Shown piece by piece: positions 25,349-38,283 of a stretch of DNA of 64,000 bases. Source of the DNA: Pseudomonadota bacterium (GTDB lineage Bacteria > Pseudomonadota > Gammaproteobacteria > Burkholderiales > Rhodocyclaceae). The first letter of the stretch is position 1, and the number at the start of each line of letters is the position of its first letter. The translations under genes were made by a program, and so were the position numbers. The stretch spans positions 124,001 through 188,000 of the forward strand of contig JAFEDK010000002.1 in the NCBI GenBank assembly GCA_018241665.1. The letters are read 5' to 3'. The notes beneath the pieces were generated by a model. That model did not search any database, had not been told where the DNA came from, and saw only the letters and a list, made by a program, of their open reading frames with translations.

Positions 25349-27058
25349 ATGGTAATTACCGGTGCGGAAATTGTAATCAGGAGTCTTCAGGAAGAAAAGG
25401 TCGATTATCTCTTCGGCTATCCTGGTGGCGCGGTACTTTACATCTACGACGAGTTGTTCAAGCAGGACAAGGTTCGCCATGTGCTCGTGCGTCACGAGCA
25501 GGCTGCGATCCATGCGGCAGATGGCTACGCGCGCTCTACCGAAAAGGTTGGTGTTGCGCTGGTGACCTCCGGTCCGGGCGCGACCAATGCAGTGACCGGT
25601 ATTGCTACTGCCTATTGTGATTCCATTCCGATGGTGATCATTTCCGGTCAGGTGCCGTCGTCGGCCATTGGTCAGGATGCCTTCCAGGAAGTGGACACCG
25701 TTGGCATTACCCGTCCCTGTGTGAAGCATAACTTCCTGGTGCGTGACGTGCGCGACATCGCGCCGACCATCAAGAAAGCCTTCTACCTCGCCAAGAGTGG
25801 CCGTCCGGGTCCGGTGCTGGTCGATATTCCGAAGGACATCACGGCTCAGAAGTGCGAGTTCGAGTACCCGCAGACGGTGGCGATGCGCTCCTACAGCCCG
25901 GTGGTCAAGGGCCATCACGGGCAGATCAAGAAGGCGTTGCAGCTTTTGCTCGAAGCCAAGCGCCCGATGGTCTATGCCGGCGGCGGTGTGGTGCTCGGCG
26001 ACGCGGCGGACAAGCTGACCGCGCTGGTGCGCAAGCTCGGGTTCCCCTGTACCAACACCCTCATGGGGCTTGGTGGCTATCCGGCTACCGATCGTCAATT
26101 TGTCGGCATGCTGGGCATGCATGGCAACTACGAAGCCAACATGGGGATGCACTATTGTGATGTGCTGCTCGCCGTTGGTGCCCGTTTTGACGATCGTGTT
26201 ATCGGTAGCCCGGCTCATTTTGCGTCCGAGCCGCGCAAGATCATCCATATCGACATCGACCCGTCTTCCATCTCGAAGCGGGTGAAGGTCGATGTGCCCA
26301 TCGTCGGTGACGTGGGTGAAATCCTCGGCGAGCTGCTGGCGCTGCTGGATGGCACGACCGAGCGCCCCGATCAAGAGGGGCTTGGTGACTGGTGGAAGCA
26401 GATCGAAGAGTGGCGTCGCCGTGATTGCCTGAAGTTCAATCAGGGTACCGATGTCATCAAGCCTCAGTTTGTGGTGCAGAAGCTCTGGGAAGTGACCGGC
26501 GGCGACGCCTTCGTGACTTCCGATGTGGGTCAGCACCAGATGTGGGCGGCCCAGTACTACAAGTTCGACAAGCCGCGTCGCTGGGTGAATTCCGGTGGTC
26601 TGGGCACCATGGGTTTCGGCCTGCCTGCCGCAATGGGCGTTCAGCTGGCGCATCCTGGCTCGTCGGTGGCCTGTATCACCGGCGAAGGTTCGGTGCAGAT
26701 GAACATCCAGGAGTTGTCTACCTGTAAGCAGTTCCGTCTGCCGATCAAGGTGATCCTGCTCAACAACGGTTATCTCGGCATGGTTCGCCAGTGGCAGGAG
26801 TTGTTCCACGGCAATCGTTACTCCGAGTCCTACATGGATGCATTGCCCGACTTCGCCAAGCTCGCCGAGGCCTATGGTCACGTGGCCCTGCGCGTGCAGA
26901 AGCCGGGCGACGTGGAGGATGCCCTTCGTGAAGCGTTCAAGCGCAAGAATGACCTGGTCTTCCTCGACTTCCAGGTCGATCCGACCGAGAACGTGTACCC
27001 GATGGTTCAGGGTGGCAAGGGTCTGACCGACATGATCCTGTCCGCCGAGGACCTCTGA
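25349..27058 (+). CDS. ilvB: Acetolactate synthase large subunit, biosynthetic type
   Basis: Catalytic subunit of acetohydroxyacid synthase, joining pyruvate to pyruvate or 2-oxobutyrate in valine, isoleucine and leucine synthesis. From the ATG at 25349 it is 569 residues, the usual size. The N-terminal L-F-G-Y-P-G-G-A-V-L and the FAD-binding middle domain are present, and the C-terminal TPP-binding region has T-G-E-G-S-V-Q-M-N-I-Q-E. The ribosome site is weak and the frame continues upstream, so the start could be a few codons earlier. ilvH and ilvC follow. Confidence 0.96.
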   Translation: MVITGAEIVIRSLQEEKVDYLFGYPGGAVLYIYDELFKQDKVRHVLVRHEQAAIHAADGYARSTEKVGVALVTSGPGATNAVTGIATAYCDSIPMVIISGQVPSSAIGQDAFQEVDTVGITRPCVKHNFLVRDVRDIAPTIKKAFYLAKSGRPGPVLVDIPKDITAQKCEFEYPQTVAMRSYSPVVKGHHGQIKKALQLLLEAKRPMVYAGGGVVLGDAADKLTALVRKLGFPCTNTLMGLGGYPATDRQFVGMLGMHGNYEANMGMHYCDVLLAVGARFDDRVIGSPAHFASEPRKIIHIDIDPSSISKRVKVDVPIVGDVGEILGELLALLDGTTERPDQEGLGDWWKQIEEWRRRDCLKFNQGTDVIKPQFVVQKLWEVTGGDAFVTSDVGQHQMWAAQYYKFDKPRRWVNSGGLGTMGFGLPAAMGVQLAHPGSSVACITGEGSVQMNIQELSTCKQFRLPIKVILLNNGYLGMVRQWQELFHGNRYSESYMDALPDFAKLAEAYGHVALRVQKPGDVEDALREAFKRKNDLVFLDFQVDPTENVYPMVQGGKGLTDMILSAEDL

Positions 27059-27168
27059 TTCGCCGGGGGCGTGTCGTGGGGAATTCCTTGCGACCCGCTT
27101 CCGAATCCTTACCAAGGCTCGACGCCCACTGGTTGCGCGGGCTGATGGTCAGCAAGCAAGACATCCAT

Positions 27169-27660
27169 ATGAGACACGTCATCTCCCTTCTCATCGAGAA
27201 TGAATCCGGCGCGCTGTCGCGCGTCTCCGGGCTGTTTTCCGCCCGTGGCTACAACATCGAGTCCCTGACGGTGGCGCCGACCGAGGATGCCTCGTTGTCG
27301 CGCATGACGATCGTCACGTCCGGTTCGGATGACATCGTCGAGCAGATCACCAAGCAGCTCAACAAGCTGGTGGAGGTGGTGAAAGTGGTCGATCTGTCCG
27401 AGTCGGCCCACATCGAGCGCGAACTGATGCTCGTCAAAGTGCGGGCAACCGGCAAGGATCGGGAAGAAATGAAGCGCATGGCGGACATCTTCCGTGGGCG
27501 CATCATCGATGTGACGGATACCAGTTATGTGATCGAGTTGACCGGCACCCAGGCCAAGCTCGATTCCTTTGTCGGCGCCATCGATGCCGACCTGATTCTC
27601 GAAACCGTGCGCTCCGGTATCTGCGGCGTTGGCCGTGGTGACCGGGTATTGAAAGTGTGA
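27169..27660 (+). CDS. ilvH: Acetolactate synthase small (regulatory) subunit
   Basis: 163 residues with an N-terminal ACT domain (M-R-H-V-I-S-L-L-I-E-N-E-S-G-A-L-S-R) that binds valine for feedback inhibition, and a C-terminal ACT-like domain. The ATG at 27169 gives the exact family length; upstream in-frame codons (from 27076) are not conserved. It lies about 110 bases after ilvB. The product completes the enzyme with IlvB. Confidence 0.95.
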   Translation: MRHVISLLIENESGALSRVSGLFSARGYNIESLTVAPTEDASLSRMTIVTSGSDDIVEQITKQLNKLVEVVKVVDLSESAHIERELMLVKVRATGKDREEMKRMADIFRGRIIDVTDTSYVIELTGTQAKLDSFVGAIDADLILETVRSGICGVGRGDRVLKV

Positions 27661-27698
27661 AGCAGGGGGCGGGCCGCATGGCCGGCACTTCCCTGTAA

Positions 27699-28745
<1,047 letters not shown>

Positions 28746-28766
28746 GCGGGCTGGCAGGTAGCAAGA

Positions 28767-28788
28767 TCGGGGGACGCAAGTCCCCCGA
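28767..28788 (+). terminator. Hairpin after ilvC
   Basis: Nine-base-pair perfect stem (TCGGGGGAC/GTCCCCCGA) with a GCAA tetraloop directly after ilvC. The following T content is low (GTCGTTTC), so it may be a weak terminator or an RNA-stabilising hairpin rather than a full stop. Confidence 0.5.
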
Positions 28789-28855
28789 GTCGTTTCTGGG
28801 CCTGCAGCATCCACCTGCGTTACAATCGCATCCGACTCCACATATCGTCCCCTCC

Positions 28856-29644
28856 ATGGCCGATCTGCAATCTCGTAAGCCCCTGTTGAATCCCGAACGG
28901 CGTCGCAGGGGAATCTATATTCTCCCCAACCTTTTCACGACTGCAGCACTCTTCGCCGGCTTCTATGCCATCGTGCAGGCGATGAACGGTCTGTTCGAGC
29001 AGGCGGCGGTCGCGATCTTCATCGCGATGGTCCTTGACGGGCTGGATGGTCGCGTGGCGCGTCTAACCCGCACCCAGAGTGCCTTCGGAGCCGAATACGA
29101 CTCCCTGTCCGACATGGTGTCCTTTGGTGCGGCACCGGCGCTGATCATGTATGAATGGGCGCTGAAGGGCATGGGCAAGCTCGGCTGGATGGCAGCCTTC
29201 ATCTATTGTGCGGGCGCAGCCTTGCGCTTGGCGCGCTTCAACACCAACATCGATGTCATCGACAAGCGTTACTTTCAGGGCTTGCCCAGTCCGGCTGCGG
29301 CGGCACTGGTCAGTGGCCTGGTGTGGGTGATGCTGGACAACGGCGTGGCCGGGCCGGATGTGCGTTGGTACGCCTGCGCGCTGACGATCTTTGCTGGCGT
29401 GTCGATGGTCAGCAATGTGCTGTTCTACAGCGGCAAGGAAATCAATCTGCGCCGTAGTGTTCCGTTCATCGTGATCATTGCCTTTGTGCTGGGTTTCTTG
29501 CTTGTGTCCAGCTATCCGCCGGGGGTGCTGTTCGGATTGTTCCTGTGCTACGCCGTTTCCGGTTACGTGACGAGCGCTTGGGCTTGGCTCAAGGGTACGC
29601 GCCGCAGTGCCGTGAAGGCACCCGCCGAGAACGTGGACTCCTGA
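28856..29644 (+). CDS. pssA: CDP-diacylglycerol--serine O-phosphatidyltransferase
   Basis: Membrane enzyme making phosphatidylserine from CDP-diacylglycerol and serine, first step to phosphatidylethanolamine. 262 residues with about seven helices and the CDP-alcohol phosphotransferase motif D-G-L-D-G-R-V-A-R, ending in Y-D-S-L-S-D-M-V. This is the type II enzyme of the kind in Bacillus and many betaproteobacteria, not the E. coli type I. The ATG at 28856 is preferred over the earlier frame start inside ilvC. No psd gene is adjacent. Confidence 0.93.
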   Translation: MADLQSRKPLLNPERRRRGIYILPNLFTTAALFAGFYAIVQAMNGLFEQAAVAIFIAMVLDGLDGRVARLTRTQSAFGAEYDSLSDMVSFGAAPALIMYEWALKGMGKLGWMAAFIYCAGAALRLARFNTNIDVIDKRYFQGLPSPAAAALVSGLVWVMLDNGVAGPDVRWYACALTIFAGVSMVSNVLFYSGKEINLRRSVPFIVIIAFVLGFLLVSSYPPGVLFGLFLCYAVSGYVTSAWAWLKGTRRSAVKAPAENVDS

Positions 29645-29695
29645 GCCTTGCTCCGCCGCGCTCCCGGTGGGGCATCGGGGGCGTGTTTACCTGTC

Positions 29696-29721
29696 GTGGC
29701 ACGGAACGGTGGCCGTGCCAC
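29696..29721 (+). promoter_or_regulatory. Inverted repeat in leuA leader
   Basis: GTGGCACGG and CCGTGCCAC are perfect inverted arms with an 8-base spacer, between pssA and leuA and about 37 bases before the leuA start. No T-run follows. It could be a weak terminator for pssA or a leader RNA element for leuA. Confidence 0.35.
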
Positions 29722-29757
29722 TCAATCAAAACATCAATAATCTGGCAGGAGCCAATC

Positions 29758-31290
29758 ATGAGTGATCAGCTGATCATTTTCGACACCACCTTGCGTGACG
29801 GGGAGCAGAGTCCGGGTGCCTCGATGACGCGCGACGAGAAGCTGCGTATCGCGCGCCAACTCGAGCGGATGAAGGTCAACGTGATCGAGGCTGGCTTTGC
29901 TGCGGCATCAAACGGCGACTTCGAGGCTGTCCGTGCGGTGGCGGAGGCGATCAAGGATTCGACGATCTGCTCACTGGCAAGAGCCAACGAGAACGACATC
30001 CGGCGTGCCGGGGAGGCGATCCGACCGGCAGCTTCGGGACGCATCCATACCTTCATCGCTACCAGCCCGATCCATATGGAGAAGAAGCTGCGCATGAGCC
30101 CCGACCAGGTGGTCGAGCAGGCGGTGCGGGCGATCGGTTGGGCGCGGGAGTACACCGGCGACATCGAGTTCTCCGCCGAGGATGCGGGGCGTTCTGAAAT
30201 CGACTTCCTGTGCCGCATTTTCGAGGCCGTCATCAAAGCTGGTGCCACGACCATCAATGTGCCGGATACCGTCGGTTACAACGTGCCGGAGCAGTTTGCG
30301 GCAACGATCCGTACGCTGATCGAACGCGTGCCGAACTCCGACAAGGTGGTGTGGTCCGTGCATTGCCATAACGACCTTGGTCTGGCGGTGGCCAATTCGC
30401 TAGCCGCTGTGCGTGCGGGTGCGCGCCAGGTGGAATGTACGGTCAATGGCCTTGGCGAACGGGCAGGCAACGCATCGCTGGAGGAAATCGTGATGGCGGT
30501 GCGTACCCGCAAGGACATTTTCCTGTGCGATACGCGCATCGATACGACGCAGATCGTGCCGGCTTCCAAGCTGGTGTCCAGCATCACCGGTTTTCCGGTG
30601 CAGCCCAACAAGGCGATCGTTGGTGCAAACGCTTTTGCCCACGAGTCCGGCATTCATCAGGATGGCGTGCTGAAGCATCGTGAGACCTACGAGATCATGC
30701 GTGCCGAGGATGTGGGCTGGACCACCAACAAGCTGGTGATGGGCAAGCATTCGGGGCGCAACGCCTTCCGTTCGCGGCTTGTCGAGCTCGGGGTCGAGAT
30801 CAAGTCCGAGGAACAGCTCAATCACGCATTTGCCCGCTTCAAGGAGTTGGCCGACAAAAAGCATGAGATCTTCGATGAGGATCTGCAGGCGCTGATGAGC
30901 GATGACAGCTCGGAGCCGCAGGAGCATTTCCGGTTGGTGGCATCTTCATTCCACTCCGAGACTGGTGAGACTCCCTGCGCGCGCCTGACCTTGTCCGTCG
31001 GCGGCAAGGAGGCCAAGGTCGAATCTGGTGGTTCGGGGCCGGTGGATGCCGCTTTCAAAGCCATCGAGGCGGTGGCGGACAGTGGTGCCGAGCTGCTGCT
31101 GTATTCGGTCAATGCCATCACCACGGGTACCGACGCCCAGGGCGAGGTTACCGTCCGTCTGTCGAAGGAAGATCGTGTCGTGAATGGGCAGGGCGCGGAT
31201 ACCGACATTATCGTCGCATCCGCGAAGGCCTACCTCAATGCCCTCAACAAGCTGCACTCCAAGCTTGAGCGGGTGAATCCCCAGGTGTGA
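29758..31290 (+). CDS. leuA: 2-isopropylmalate synthase
   Basis: 510 residues. Condenses acetyl-CoA with 2-oxoisovalerate, the first leucine-specific step. The N-terminal TIM-barrel signature [12 protein letters not shown] is at 9-20, the metal-binding V-H-C-H-N-D-L-G-L motif is near 200-208, and a C-terminal domain for leucine feedback (LeuA dimer) is present from about 390. The ATG at 29758 has GCAGGAG upstream; the frame extends through the end of pssA, but this is not conserved. Confidence 0.96.
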   Translation: MSDQLIIFDTTLRDGEQSPGASMTRDEKLRIARQLERMKVNVIEAGFAAASNGDFEAVRAVAEAIKDSTICSLARANENDIRRAGEAIRPAASGRIHTFIATSPIHMEKKLRMSPDQVVEQAVRAIGWAREYTGDIEFSAEDAGRSEIDFLCRIFEAVIKAGATTINVPDTVGYNVPEQFAATIRTLIERVPNSDKVVWSVHCHNDLGLAVANSLAAVRAGARQVECTVNGLGERAGNASLEEIVMAVRTRKDIFLCDTRIDTTQIVPASKLVSSITGFPVQPNKAIVGANAFAHESGIHQDGVLKHRETYEIMRAEDVGWTTNKLVMGKHSGRNAFRSRLVELGVEIKSEEQLNHAFARFKELADKKHEIFDEDLQALMSDDSSEPQEHFRLVASSFHSETGETPCARLTLSVGGKEAKVESGGSGPVDAAFKAIEAVADSGAELLLYSVNAITTGTDAQGEVTVRLSKEDRVVNGQGADTDIIVASAKAYLNALNKLHSKLERVNPQV

Positions 31291-31309
31291 TCCGTTCTTC
31301 CCCGGGGCT

Positions 31310-33549
<2,240 letters not shown>

Positions 33550-33559
33550 TCGTGCCTCG

Positions 33560-35035
33560 TCAGAGCGGATAGGGGTCGATTTCGTACTGGAACAGTTCGA
33601 TGGCCGATGTCTGCATGTCGAGGCTGAGTAGGCGGCCTTGGGCCACATAGAGTCGGTTGGTGTCTGAAACCAGCATGAAGCGCCGTGCCGAATAAGTGCC
33701 GGCCGGCGCCAGAATGGCCTGCTGGCGCCCGAGGGCTGCGATTGGGGGAAGCACCAGAGCGGGGCGCATCGGGCGGGTCTGGCCGCCGCTGCGGAAGCCG
33801 ACAGTGACCGGTTTGGCGGTATTGGCGATGACCTGCAGGCCGAGTTCGACCTGTTCGGGAGTTTCAGTGCGGATCCAGCGTACGACGCACAGGGTCCACG
33901 GGTCGTCCTCATTGCGACGCAGCGCCAAGGCCATGCCGGCGACCAGTTCGGAGGCTGTTCCGGTGACCTGCATGATTGCGTAGCCGGTTGGGCTTTCGTT
34001 GACGACCATCCACTCCGACGTGTGTGCTTCCTGTCTCGCGGAGCCGCTTTCTCTCAGCATCTTCCAGATCGTCTCAAGGCCGCTGCAAACGCGAACTGCA
34101 TATTGATTGCGACGTCGGGAGTGCTCGCGGTGTGGAGGCGTTGCCCAGTATTCTCGAACCCGGCGCAGTAGCGTGGCAGCTTCAGCGACGGCCAGCCCTT
34201 GGGGGAGCCCATCCAGCGAGGGTGCTTCGGCGTCGAGGGCCTCGATCCATCTTGTGGCTTTGCGCGCCAGTTCTTCGGCAGAGAAGTAGATCAGTCCTTC
34301 TACCGGCGGAGGGGCGCGGCGCTTATCGGAAATCGGCGGTGTGTCCTGGTCCGGATCAATCCAGAACCAGCCAAGGTCGTTGTCGCCAGGCGGGGTGTAG
34401 CTGATAGCCGTGTCGCCGGCGATGGAGTCCAGAAGGTCTGCCAGCCAGCAGGTTTCTGGGCCGGTCAGGCCTTCGGGTTGGGCAGAATAGAGTGCCAGCA
34501 GGAATTTGTAGGCGCTGTCGGCGTCTCGGGTCTCGCCGTGGCTGTTGGCCTGGCCGGTCAGGAATAGCGTGTGAGCCCGCAGCCAGAAACCGTAGGGGGC
34601 GCTGTTGCCGGCCAGATGGGCAATGACGAATTGCTCGCAAAGAACCGCCAAGCCTTTGGCGCTGATGGCCTGGGGGGGCTGGCGCCCACCTTTGCCGGCC
34701 CGGAGGTGGGCGTCTTTGATGCCGTCCTCGTAAGCCGTGGCGAGCTTCCCGAAGGCTGATACCAGGCGGGTGGCTGAGCGGTGCAGGCTGACATTGAGCG
34801 GCAGCGCCGTTGCCGCGAGCTTTTGGCGGAACATCCGGCTGATCTGGAGGCCGCGGGCCTGAAGAGGGTCCAGGCAGCGCTGGAGTTGTCCCTGGCCGAC
34901 CTCGGGGCGCGTCAGGTCCTCCACGTGGCGCACGAAGGCGGCCAGTTCGAGCTCGGCGTCGGCGGTGAGCTCGGTGGCGAGCCAGTCGAGGACAGGGGCT
35001 GTGCGGTCGGAAAGGGGAGTGTCGGCGGCGCTCAT
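33560..35035 (-). CDS. Conserved hypothetical protein, 491 aa
   Basis: A long soluble protein with no signal peptide or membrane helix. The N-terminal 350 residues are largely alpha-helical, with repeated Leu/Ala-rich stretches. The C-terminal part (about 350-460) appears beta-rich with W-M-V-V-N-E-S-P-T-G-Y-A-I and W-T-L-C-V-V-R-W-I-R-T, which resembles the PilZ-like barrels of cytoplasmic proteins. I do not see the RxxxR and D/NxSxxG pair in canonical form, so cyclic-di-GMP binding is not claimed. It is the only gene between yihY and rpsP. Confidence 0.75.
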   Translation of the reverse strand: MSAADTPLSDRTAPVLDWLATELTADAELELAAFVRHVEDLTRPEVGQGQLQRCLDPLQARGLQISRMFRQKLAATALPLNVSLHRSATRLVSAFGKLATAYEDGIKDAHLRAGKGGRQPPQAISAKGLAVLCEQFVIAHLAGNSAPYGFWLRAHTLFLTGQANSHGETRDADSAYKFLLALYSAQPEGLTGPETCWLADLLDSIAGDTAISYTPPGDNDLGWFWIDPDQDTPPISDKRRAPPPVEGLIYFSAEELARKATRWIEALDAEAPSLDGLPQGLAVAEAATLLRRVREYWATPPHREHSRRRNQYAVRVCSGLETIWKMLRESGSARQEAHTSEWMVVNESPTGYAIMQVTGTASELVAGMALALRRNEDDPWTLCVVRWIRTETPEQVELGLQVIANTAKPVTVGFRSGGQTRPMRPALVLPPIAALGRQQAILAPAGTYSARRFMLVSDTNRLYVAQGRLLSLDMQTSAIELFQYEIDPYPL

Positions 35036-35127
35036 TGCCTACGGTGTATTTTGGCCAAGCGCATATTGTAAATAACTTCCCTGCTAACAGGTGTTGATAT
35101 GACTTGATGGCGGTGCGTGGCTTGGCC

Positions 35128-35154
35128 GTGGCAGCCATGCGGCACGGCTGCCAC
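35128..35154. promoter_or_regulatory. Perfect 9-bp inverted repeat upstream of rpsP
   Basis: GTGGCAGCC and GGCTGCCAC are inverted arms with a 9-base spacer, about 90 bases before rpsP and 95 bases upstream of the divergent unknown gene. No T-run follows. It may be an operator or RNA leader hairpin. Confidence 0.3.
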
Positions 35155-35244
35155 CACACGTGCCCGTCAATCTGCTTTCTTGCGGATTTTTCCGCTGTGA
35201 TTTAATATCCTTCGTTTTTCCATTCCATCGGATCAAGATCAGTC

Positions 35245-35496
35245 ATGGTTGTCATTCGTCTCGCCCGCAGCGGCTCCAAGAAGCGCCCCTTTTACAACAT
35301 CGTTGCCGCCGACTCCCGCAATCGTCGCGACGGCCGTTTCATTGAGCGTATCGGTTACTACAACCCGGTTGCTTCCGGCAATGCCACCGGCCTCGTCGTG
35401 AACGCCGAGCGTCTGGCTCACTGGCAAGGTACCGGCGCCCAGCTGTCCGAGACCGTTGCTCGTCTGGTCAAGCAGGCTGCCAAGGCTGCCGCCTGA
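35245..35496 (+). CDS. rpsP: 30S ribosomal protein S16
   Basis: 83-residue S16 with typical start [17 protein letters not shown] and the [17 protein letters not shown] block. It is the first gene of the classic rpsP-rimM-trmD-rplS operon, in the usual order. Confidence 0.98.
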   Translation: MVVIRLARSGSKKRPFYNIVAADSRNRRDGRFIERIGYYNPVASGNATGLVVNAERLAHWQGTGAQLSETVARLVKQAAKAAA

Positions 35497-35536
35497 GTTG
35501 GCTGAGCAGTCTCCCGGTCTTCCGCCTGCCGTGCAG

Positions 35537-36043
35537 ATGATCGTTCTCGGGCGTATCGTCGCCCCGTATGGCGTTGGAGGTTGGGTAAAGGTTCATCCTT
35601 TCGGGGATGATCCTTTGTCGTGGAAAAAAATGCCGCAATGGTGGCTCGGTGCCGATTCAGAAGGCAGCGACTGGAAACCGTACACGCTGAAGGGTTGCAA
35701 AGCCCATGGCAAGGCGGATTCTCTGGTCGCGGCCTTCGAAGAGGTGCCTGACCGCAATGCGGCGGAAGCCATTGATGGCCTCTATATCGCTGTGCCGCGT
35801 GATGCACTGCCGAAGCCTGCCGAAGATGAATATTACTGGGCTGATCTGATTGGTCTGGAGGTCGTCAATGCTTCGGGAGTCCGGCTCGGTGCGGTGAAAG
35901 GGCTGCTGTCCACGGGCGCGCATGATGTGCTCGAGGTGCAGGATGGCGAACTGGAGCGACTGATCCCCTTTGTCGCAAGCTATGTGACTGAGGTGGATGC
36001 GGTGGCTCGGCGCATTCTGGTGGAATGGGAGGCGGACTGGTGA
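35537..36043 (+). CDS. rimM: Ribosome maturation factor RimM
   Basis: 168 residues. RimM binds S19 and assists assembly of the 30S head. The N-terminal RimM barrel starts [18 protein letters not shown], followed by a PRC-barrel ([11 protein letters not shown] and later H-D-V-L-E-V). The ATG at 35537 matches the family start; the frame is open up to 35456 inside rpsP. Its stop overlaps the trmD start by four bases. Confidence 0.95.
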   Translation: MIVLGRIVAPYGVGGWVKVHPFGDDPLSWKKMPQWWLGADSEGSDWKPYTLKGCKAHGKADSLVAAFEEVPDRNAAEAIDGLYIAVPRDALPKPAEDEYYWADLIGLEVVNASGVRLGAVKGLLSTGAHDVLEVQDGELERLIPFVASYVTEVDAVARRILVEWEADW

Positions 36044-36822
36044 CGGCAGTCGGTGGCCGCAAGGCCTACGATGTCGTAAGTCTGTTTCCCGAGATGTTTT
36101 CCGCCTTGTCGGAGTTTGGCATCACCGGGCGTGCGCGTGAGCGTGGCCTGTATGAGCTGAATTGCTGGAACCCCCGCGATTTTGCCGAAGATCGCTATCG
36201 CACCGTGGATGACCGTCCTTACGGAGGTGGTCCGGGCATGGTGATGATGCCGGGGCCTCTGGAAAAATCCATCCGGGCGGCGCGCGAGCGTCAGGGGGCA
36301 AGCGTGGGTGCTGAGGGGCGAGTGATCTATCTGTCGCCCCAAGGGCGCCCCCTGGATCATCGGCGGGTTCTTGAGCTGGTGTCCGAGCCGGCGCTGGTGT
36401 TGCTGTGTGGTCGCTATGAAGGCGTCGATCAGCGTTTGATCGAGCGCTGCGTGGATGAAGAAATTTCGTTGGGTGACTTTGTCCTCTCCGGAGGTGAGTT
36501 GCCGGCCATGGTGCTGCTCGATTCAATGATTCGGCAGTTGCCGGGGGCGCTCAACGACGAGGATTCGGCCGTCGAGGATTCGTTCGTCGATGGCCTTCTC
36601 GACTGTCCGCATTACACGCGGCCGGTCGATTATGAAGGAATGCTGGTGCCGGGCGTGCTCATGTCCGGCAATCATGCGGAAATCCGGCGATGGCGTCTGC
36701 AGCAGTCACTCGGGCGCACCGAGTTGCGACGGCCGGACCTGTTGGCGGAACGTCCGTTGAGCAAGGAAGAAATTCGTTTGCTGGAAGAATTCCGGCAGGC
36801 AGAAAGGAAGCCGGAGAGCTGA
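36040..36822 (+). CDS. trmD: tRNA (guanine-N1)-methyltransferase
   Basis: 260-residue SPOUT enzyme that methylates G37 next to the anticodon and prevents frameshifting. Y-G-G-G-P-G-M-V-M (about 55-63) and the knot segment L-C-G-R-Y-E-G-V-D (about 115-123) are present. The GTG at 36040 overlaps the rimM stop and has GGGAGGCG before it, better than an ATG at 36025 inside rimM. It acts with the S16 and L19 genes in one operon. Confidence 0.95.
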   Translation: MTAVGGRKAYDVVSLFPEMFSALSEFGITGRARERGLYELNCWNPRDFAEDRYRTVDDRPYGGGPGMVMMPGPLEKSIRAARERQGASVGAEGRVIYLSPQGRPLDHRRVLELVSEPALVLLCGRYEGVDQRLIERCVDEEISLGDFVLSGGELPAMVLLDSMIRQLPGALNDEDSAVEDSFVDGLLDCPHYTRPVDYEGMLVPGVLMSGNHAEIRRWRLQQSLGRTELRRPDLLAERPLSKEEIRLLEEFRQAERKPES

Positions 36823-36909
36823 TTTCCGGTTTCCATAACAAAGCCGTGCACCAGGTGGCGACCTGCTCTGTACGAAAGGCCACTGGCCCATATTTTTCAG
36901 GAGTTACGC

Positions 36910-37305
36910 ATGAACCTCATTCAGCTGCTTGAGCAGGAAGAAATCACCCGCCTGACCCAGGGCAAGACGATCCCGGAATTCGCTCCTGGCGATACCGTTA
37001 TCGTTCAGGTCAAGGTCAAGGAAGGTACTCGTGAGCGTTTGCAGGCTTACGAAGGTGTCGTGATCGCCAAGCGCAATCGCGGCCTGAACTCCGCCTTCAT
37101 CGTTCGCAAGATCTCTTCCGGCGAAGGTGTGGAGCGTACTTTCCAGACCTACTCCCCGCTGGTTGCCAGCATCGAAGTGAAGCGTCGTGGTGATGTGCGC
37201 CGTGCCAAGCTGTACTACCTGCGCAGCCGCTCCGGCAAGTCTGCCCGTATCAAGGAAAAGCTGGACTACAAGTCCTTCGCTGCCAAGGCTGCCGCCAAGG
37301 CCTGA
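36910..37305 (+). CDS. rplS: 50S ribosomal protein L19
   Basis: 131-residue L19, slightly longer than usual because of a C-terminal Lys/Ala tail. The core [16 protein letters not shown] is family-typical. It is the last gene of the rpsP operon and is followed by a strong terminator. Confidence 0.98.
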   Translation: MNLIQLLEQEEITRLTQGKTIPEFAPGDTVIVQVKVKEGTRERLQAYEGVVIAKRNRGLNSAFIVRKISSGEGVERTFQTYSPLVASIEVKRRGDVRRAKLYYLRSRSGKSARIKEKLDYKSFAAKAAAKA

Positions 37306-37318
37306 TTTTCCGCGGTAC

Positions 37319-37352
37319 AAAAAAAACGGAACCCTCGGGTTCCGTTTTTTTT
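37319..37352 (+). terminator. Rho-independent terminator after rplS
   Basis: A-run, a 9-bp stem ACGGAACCC/GGGTTCCGT, then eight T. It lies 14 bases after the L19 stop and ends the rpsP operon; an A-run on the other side may also serve folE2. Confidence 0.93.
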
Positions 37353-37390
37353 GCCCATCGCCCGGTGGAGCCGGGCGCAGCAGGGTTTCT

Positions 37391-38200
37391 TCAGGTGAGC
37401 TTGTTGCGCTCGATCAGTGCGTAAGCGGAGTGGTTGTGGATCGATTCGAAGTTCTCGGACTCGACCACGTAGGCGTCGATACGGCTTTCGCGATTGAGGG
37501 CTCCGGCAACGTCACGGACCATGTCCTCGACAAATTTGGGGTTGTCGTAAGCACGTTCGGTGACGAATTTTTCGTCAGGGCGCTTGAGCAGTCCGTAAAG
37601 CTCGCAGGAGGCCTGCTCCTCCACCAGTTGGACCAGCTCCTCAATCCAAAGGTGATTGTTGGTGGTGGCCGTCACTGTGACGTGGGAGCGCTGGTTGTGG
37701 GCGCCGTACTCCGAGATCTTCTTCGAGCAGGGGCACAGGCTGGTGACCGGGACGACAACCTTCATCGTGAACTCGTAGCTGCCGCCTTCACGAATTTCAC
37801 CAATGAATGTGACTTCGTAGTCCATCAGGCTCTGTACGCCGGAAACGGGTGCGGCCTTGTTGATGAAATACGGAAAGGTCATTTCCACATGACCTGTTTC
37901 AGCTTCGAGTTTGCGGACCATCTCCCGCAGCATCGGCTCGAAGGATTCGACCGAGATCTCACGCTCGTGGCTGTTGAGGATCTCCACGAAACGGGACATG
38001 TGCGTCCCCTTGAAATTGTGGGGCAGGCCAACGTACATGTTGAACACCGCAATGGTGTGCTGCACGCCACCGCTCTTCTTGTCCTGCACCTTGATGGGGT
38101 GGCGGATCGCCTTGATGCCCACCTTGTTGATAGCGAGCTGGCGGGAGTCGGCGGAGTTCTGTACGTCTGGGATTGGGGTTGGGGCTTCGCAGGTGGTCAT
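37391..38200 (-). CDS. folE2: GTP cyclohydrolase IB (FolE2 type)
   Basis: 269-residue enzyme converting GTP to 7,8-dihydroneopterin triphosphate for folate and queuosine. The catalytic and metal-binding [17 protein letters not shown] motif is present. FolE2 works without zinc and is typical in zinc-limited settings, where FolE fails. The ATG at 38200 was chosen because the following [10 protein letters not shown] is normal; a frame to 38287 is unlikely. The queuosine genes tgt and queA are about 10 kb away. dxs lies upstream on the same strand. Confidence 0.93.
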   Translation of the reverse strand: MTTCEAPTPIPDVQNSADSRQLAINKVGIKAIRHPIKVQDKKSGGVQHTIAVFNMYVGLPHNFKGTHMSRFVEILNSHEREISVESFEPMLREMVRKLEAETGHVEMTFPYFINKAAPVSGVQSLMDYEVTFIGEIREGGSYEFTMKVVVPVTSLCPCSKKISEYGAHNQRSHVTVTATTNNHLWIEELVQLVEEQASCELYGLLKRPDEKFVTERAYDNPKFVEDMVRDVAGALNRESRIDAYVVESENFESIHNHSAYALIERNKLT

Positions 38201-38283
38201 GGCTGTTCTCGATGATTCTCGTTGGGAAATAGGGATCTGGCGCCCCTCAATGGATTCGATCCTATCATTCCCGACAAAAGCGC

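Noticed and set aside
25310-27115. Minus-strand open frame of 601 codons opposite ilvB
   Set aside because: Antisense to ilvB, rich in His, Arg and Gly without motifs.
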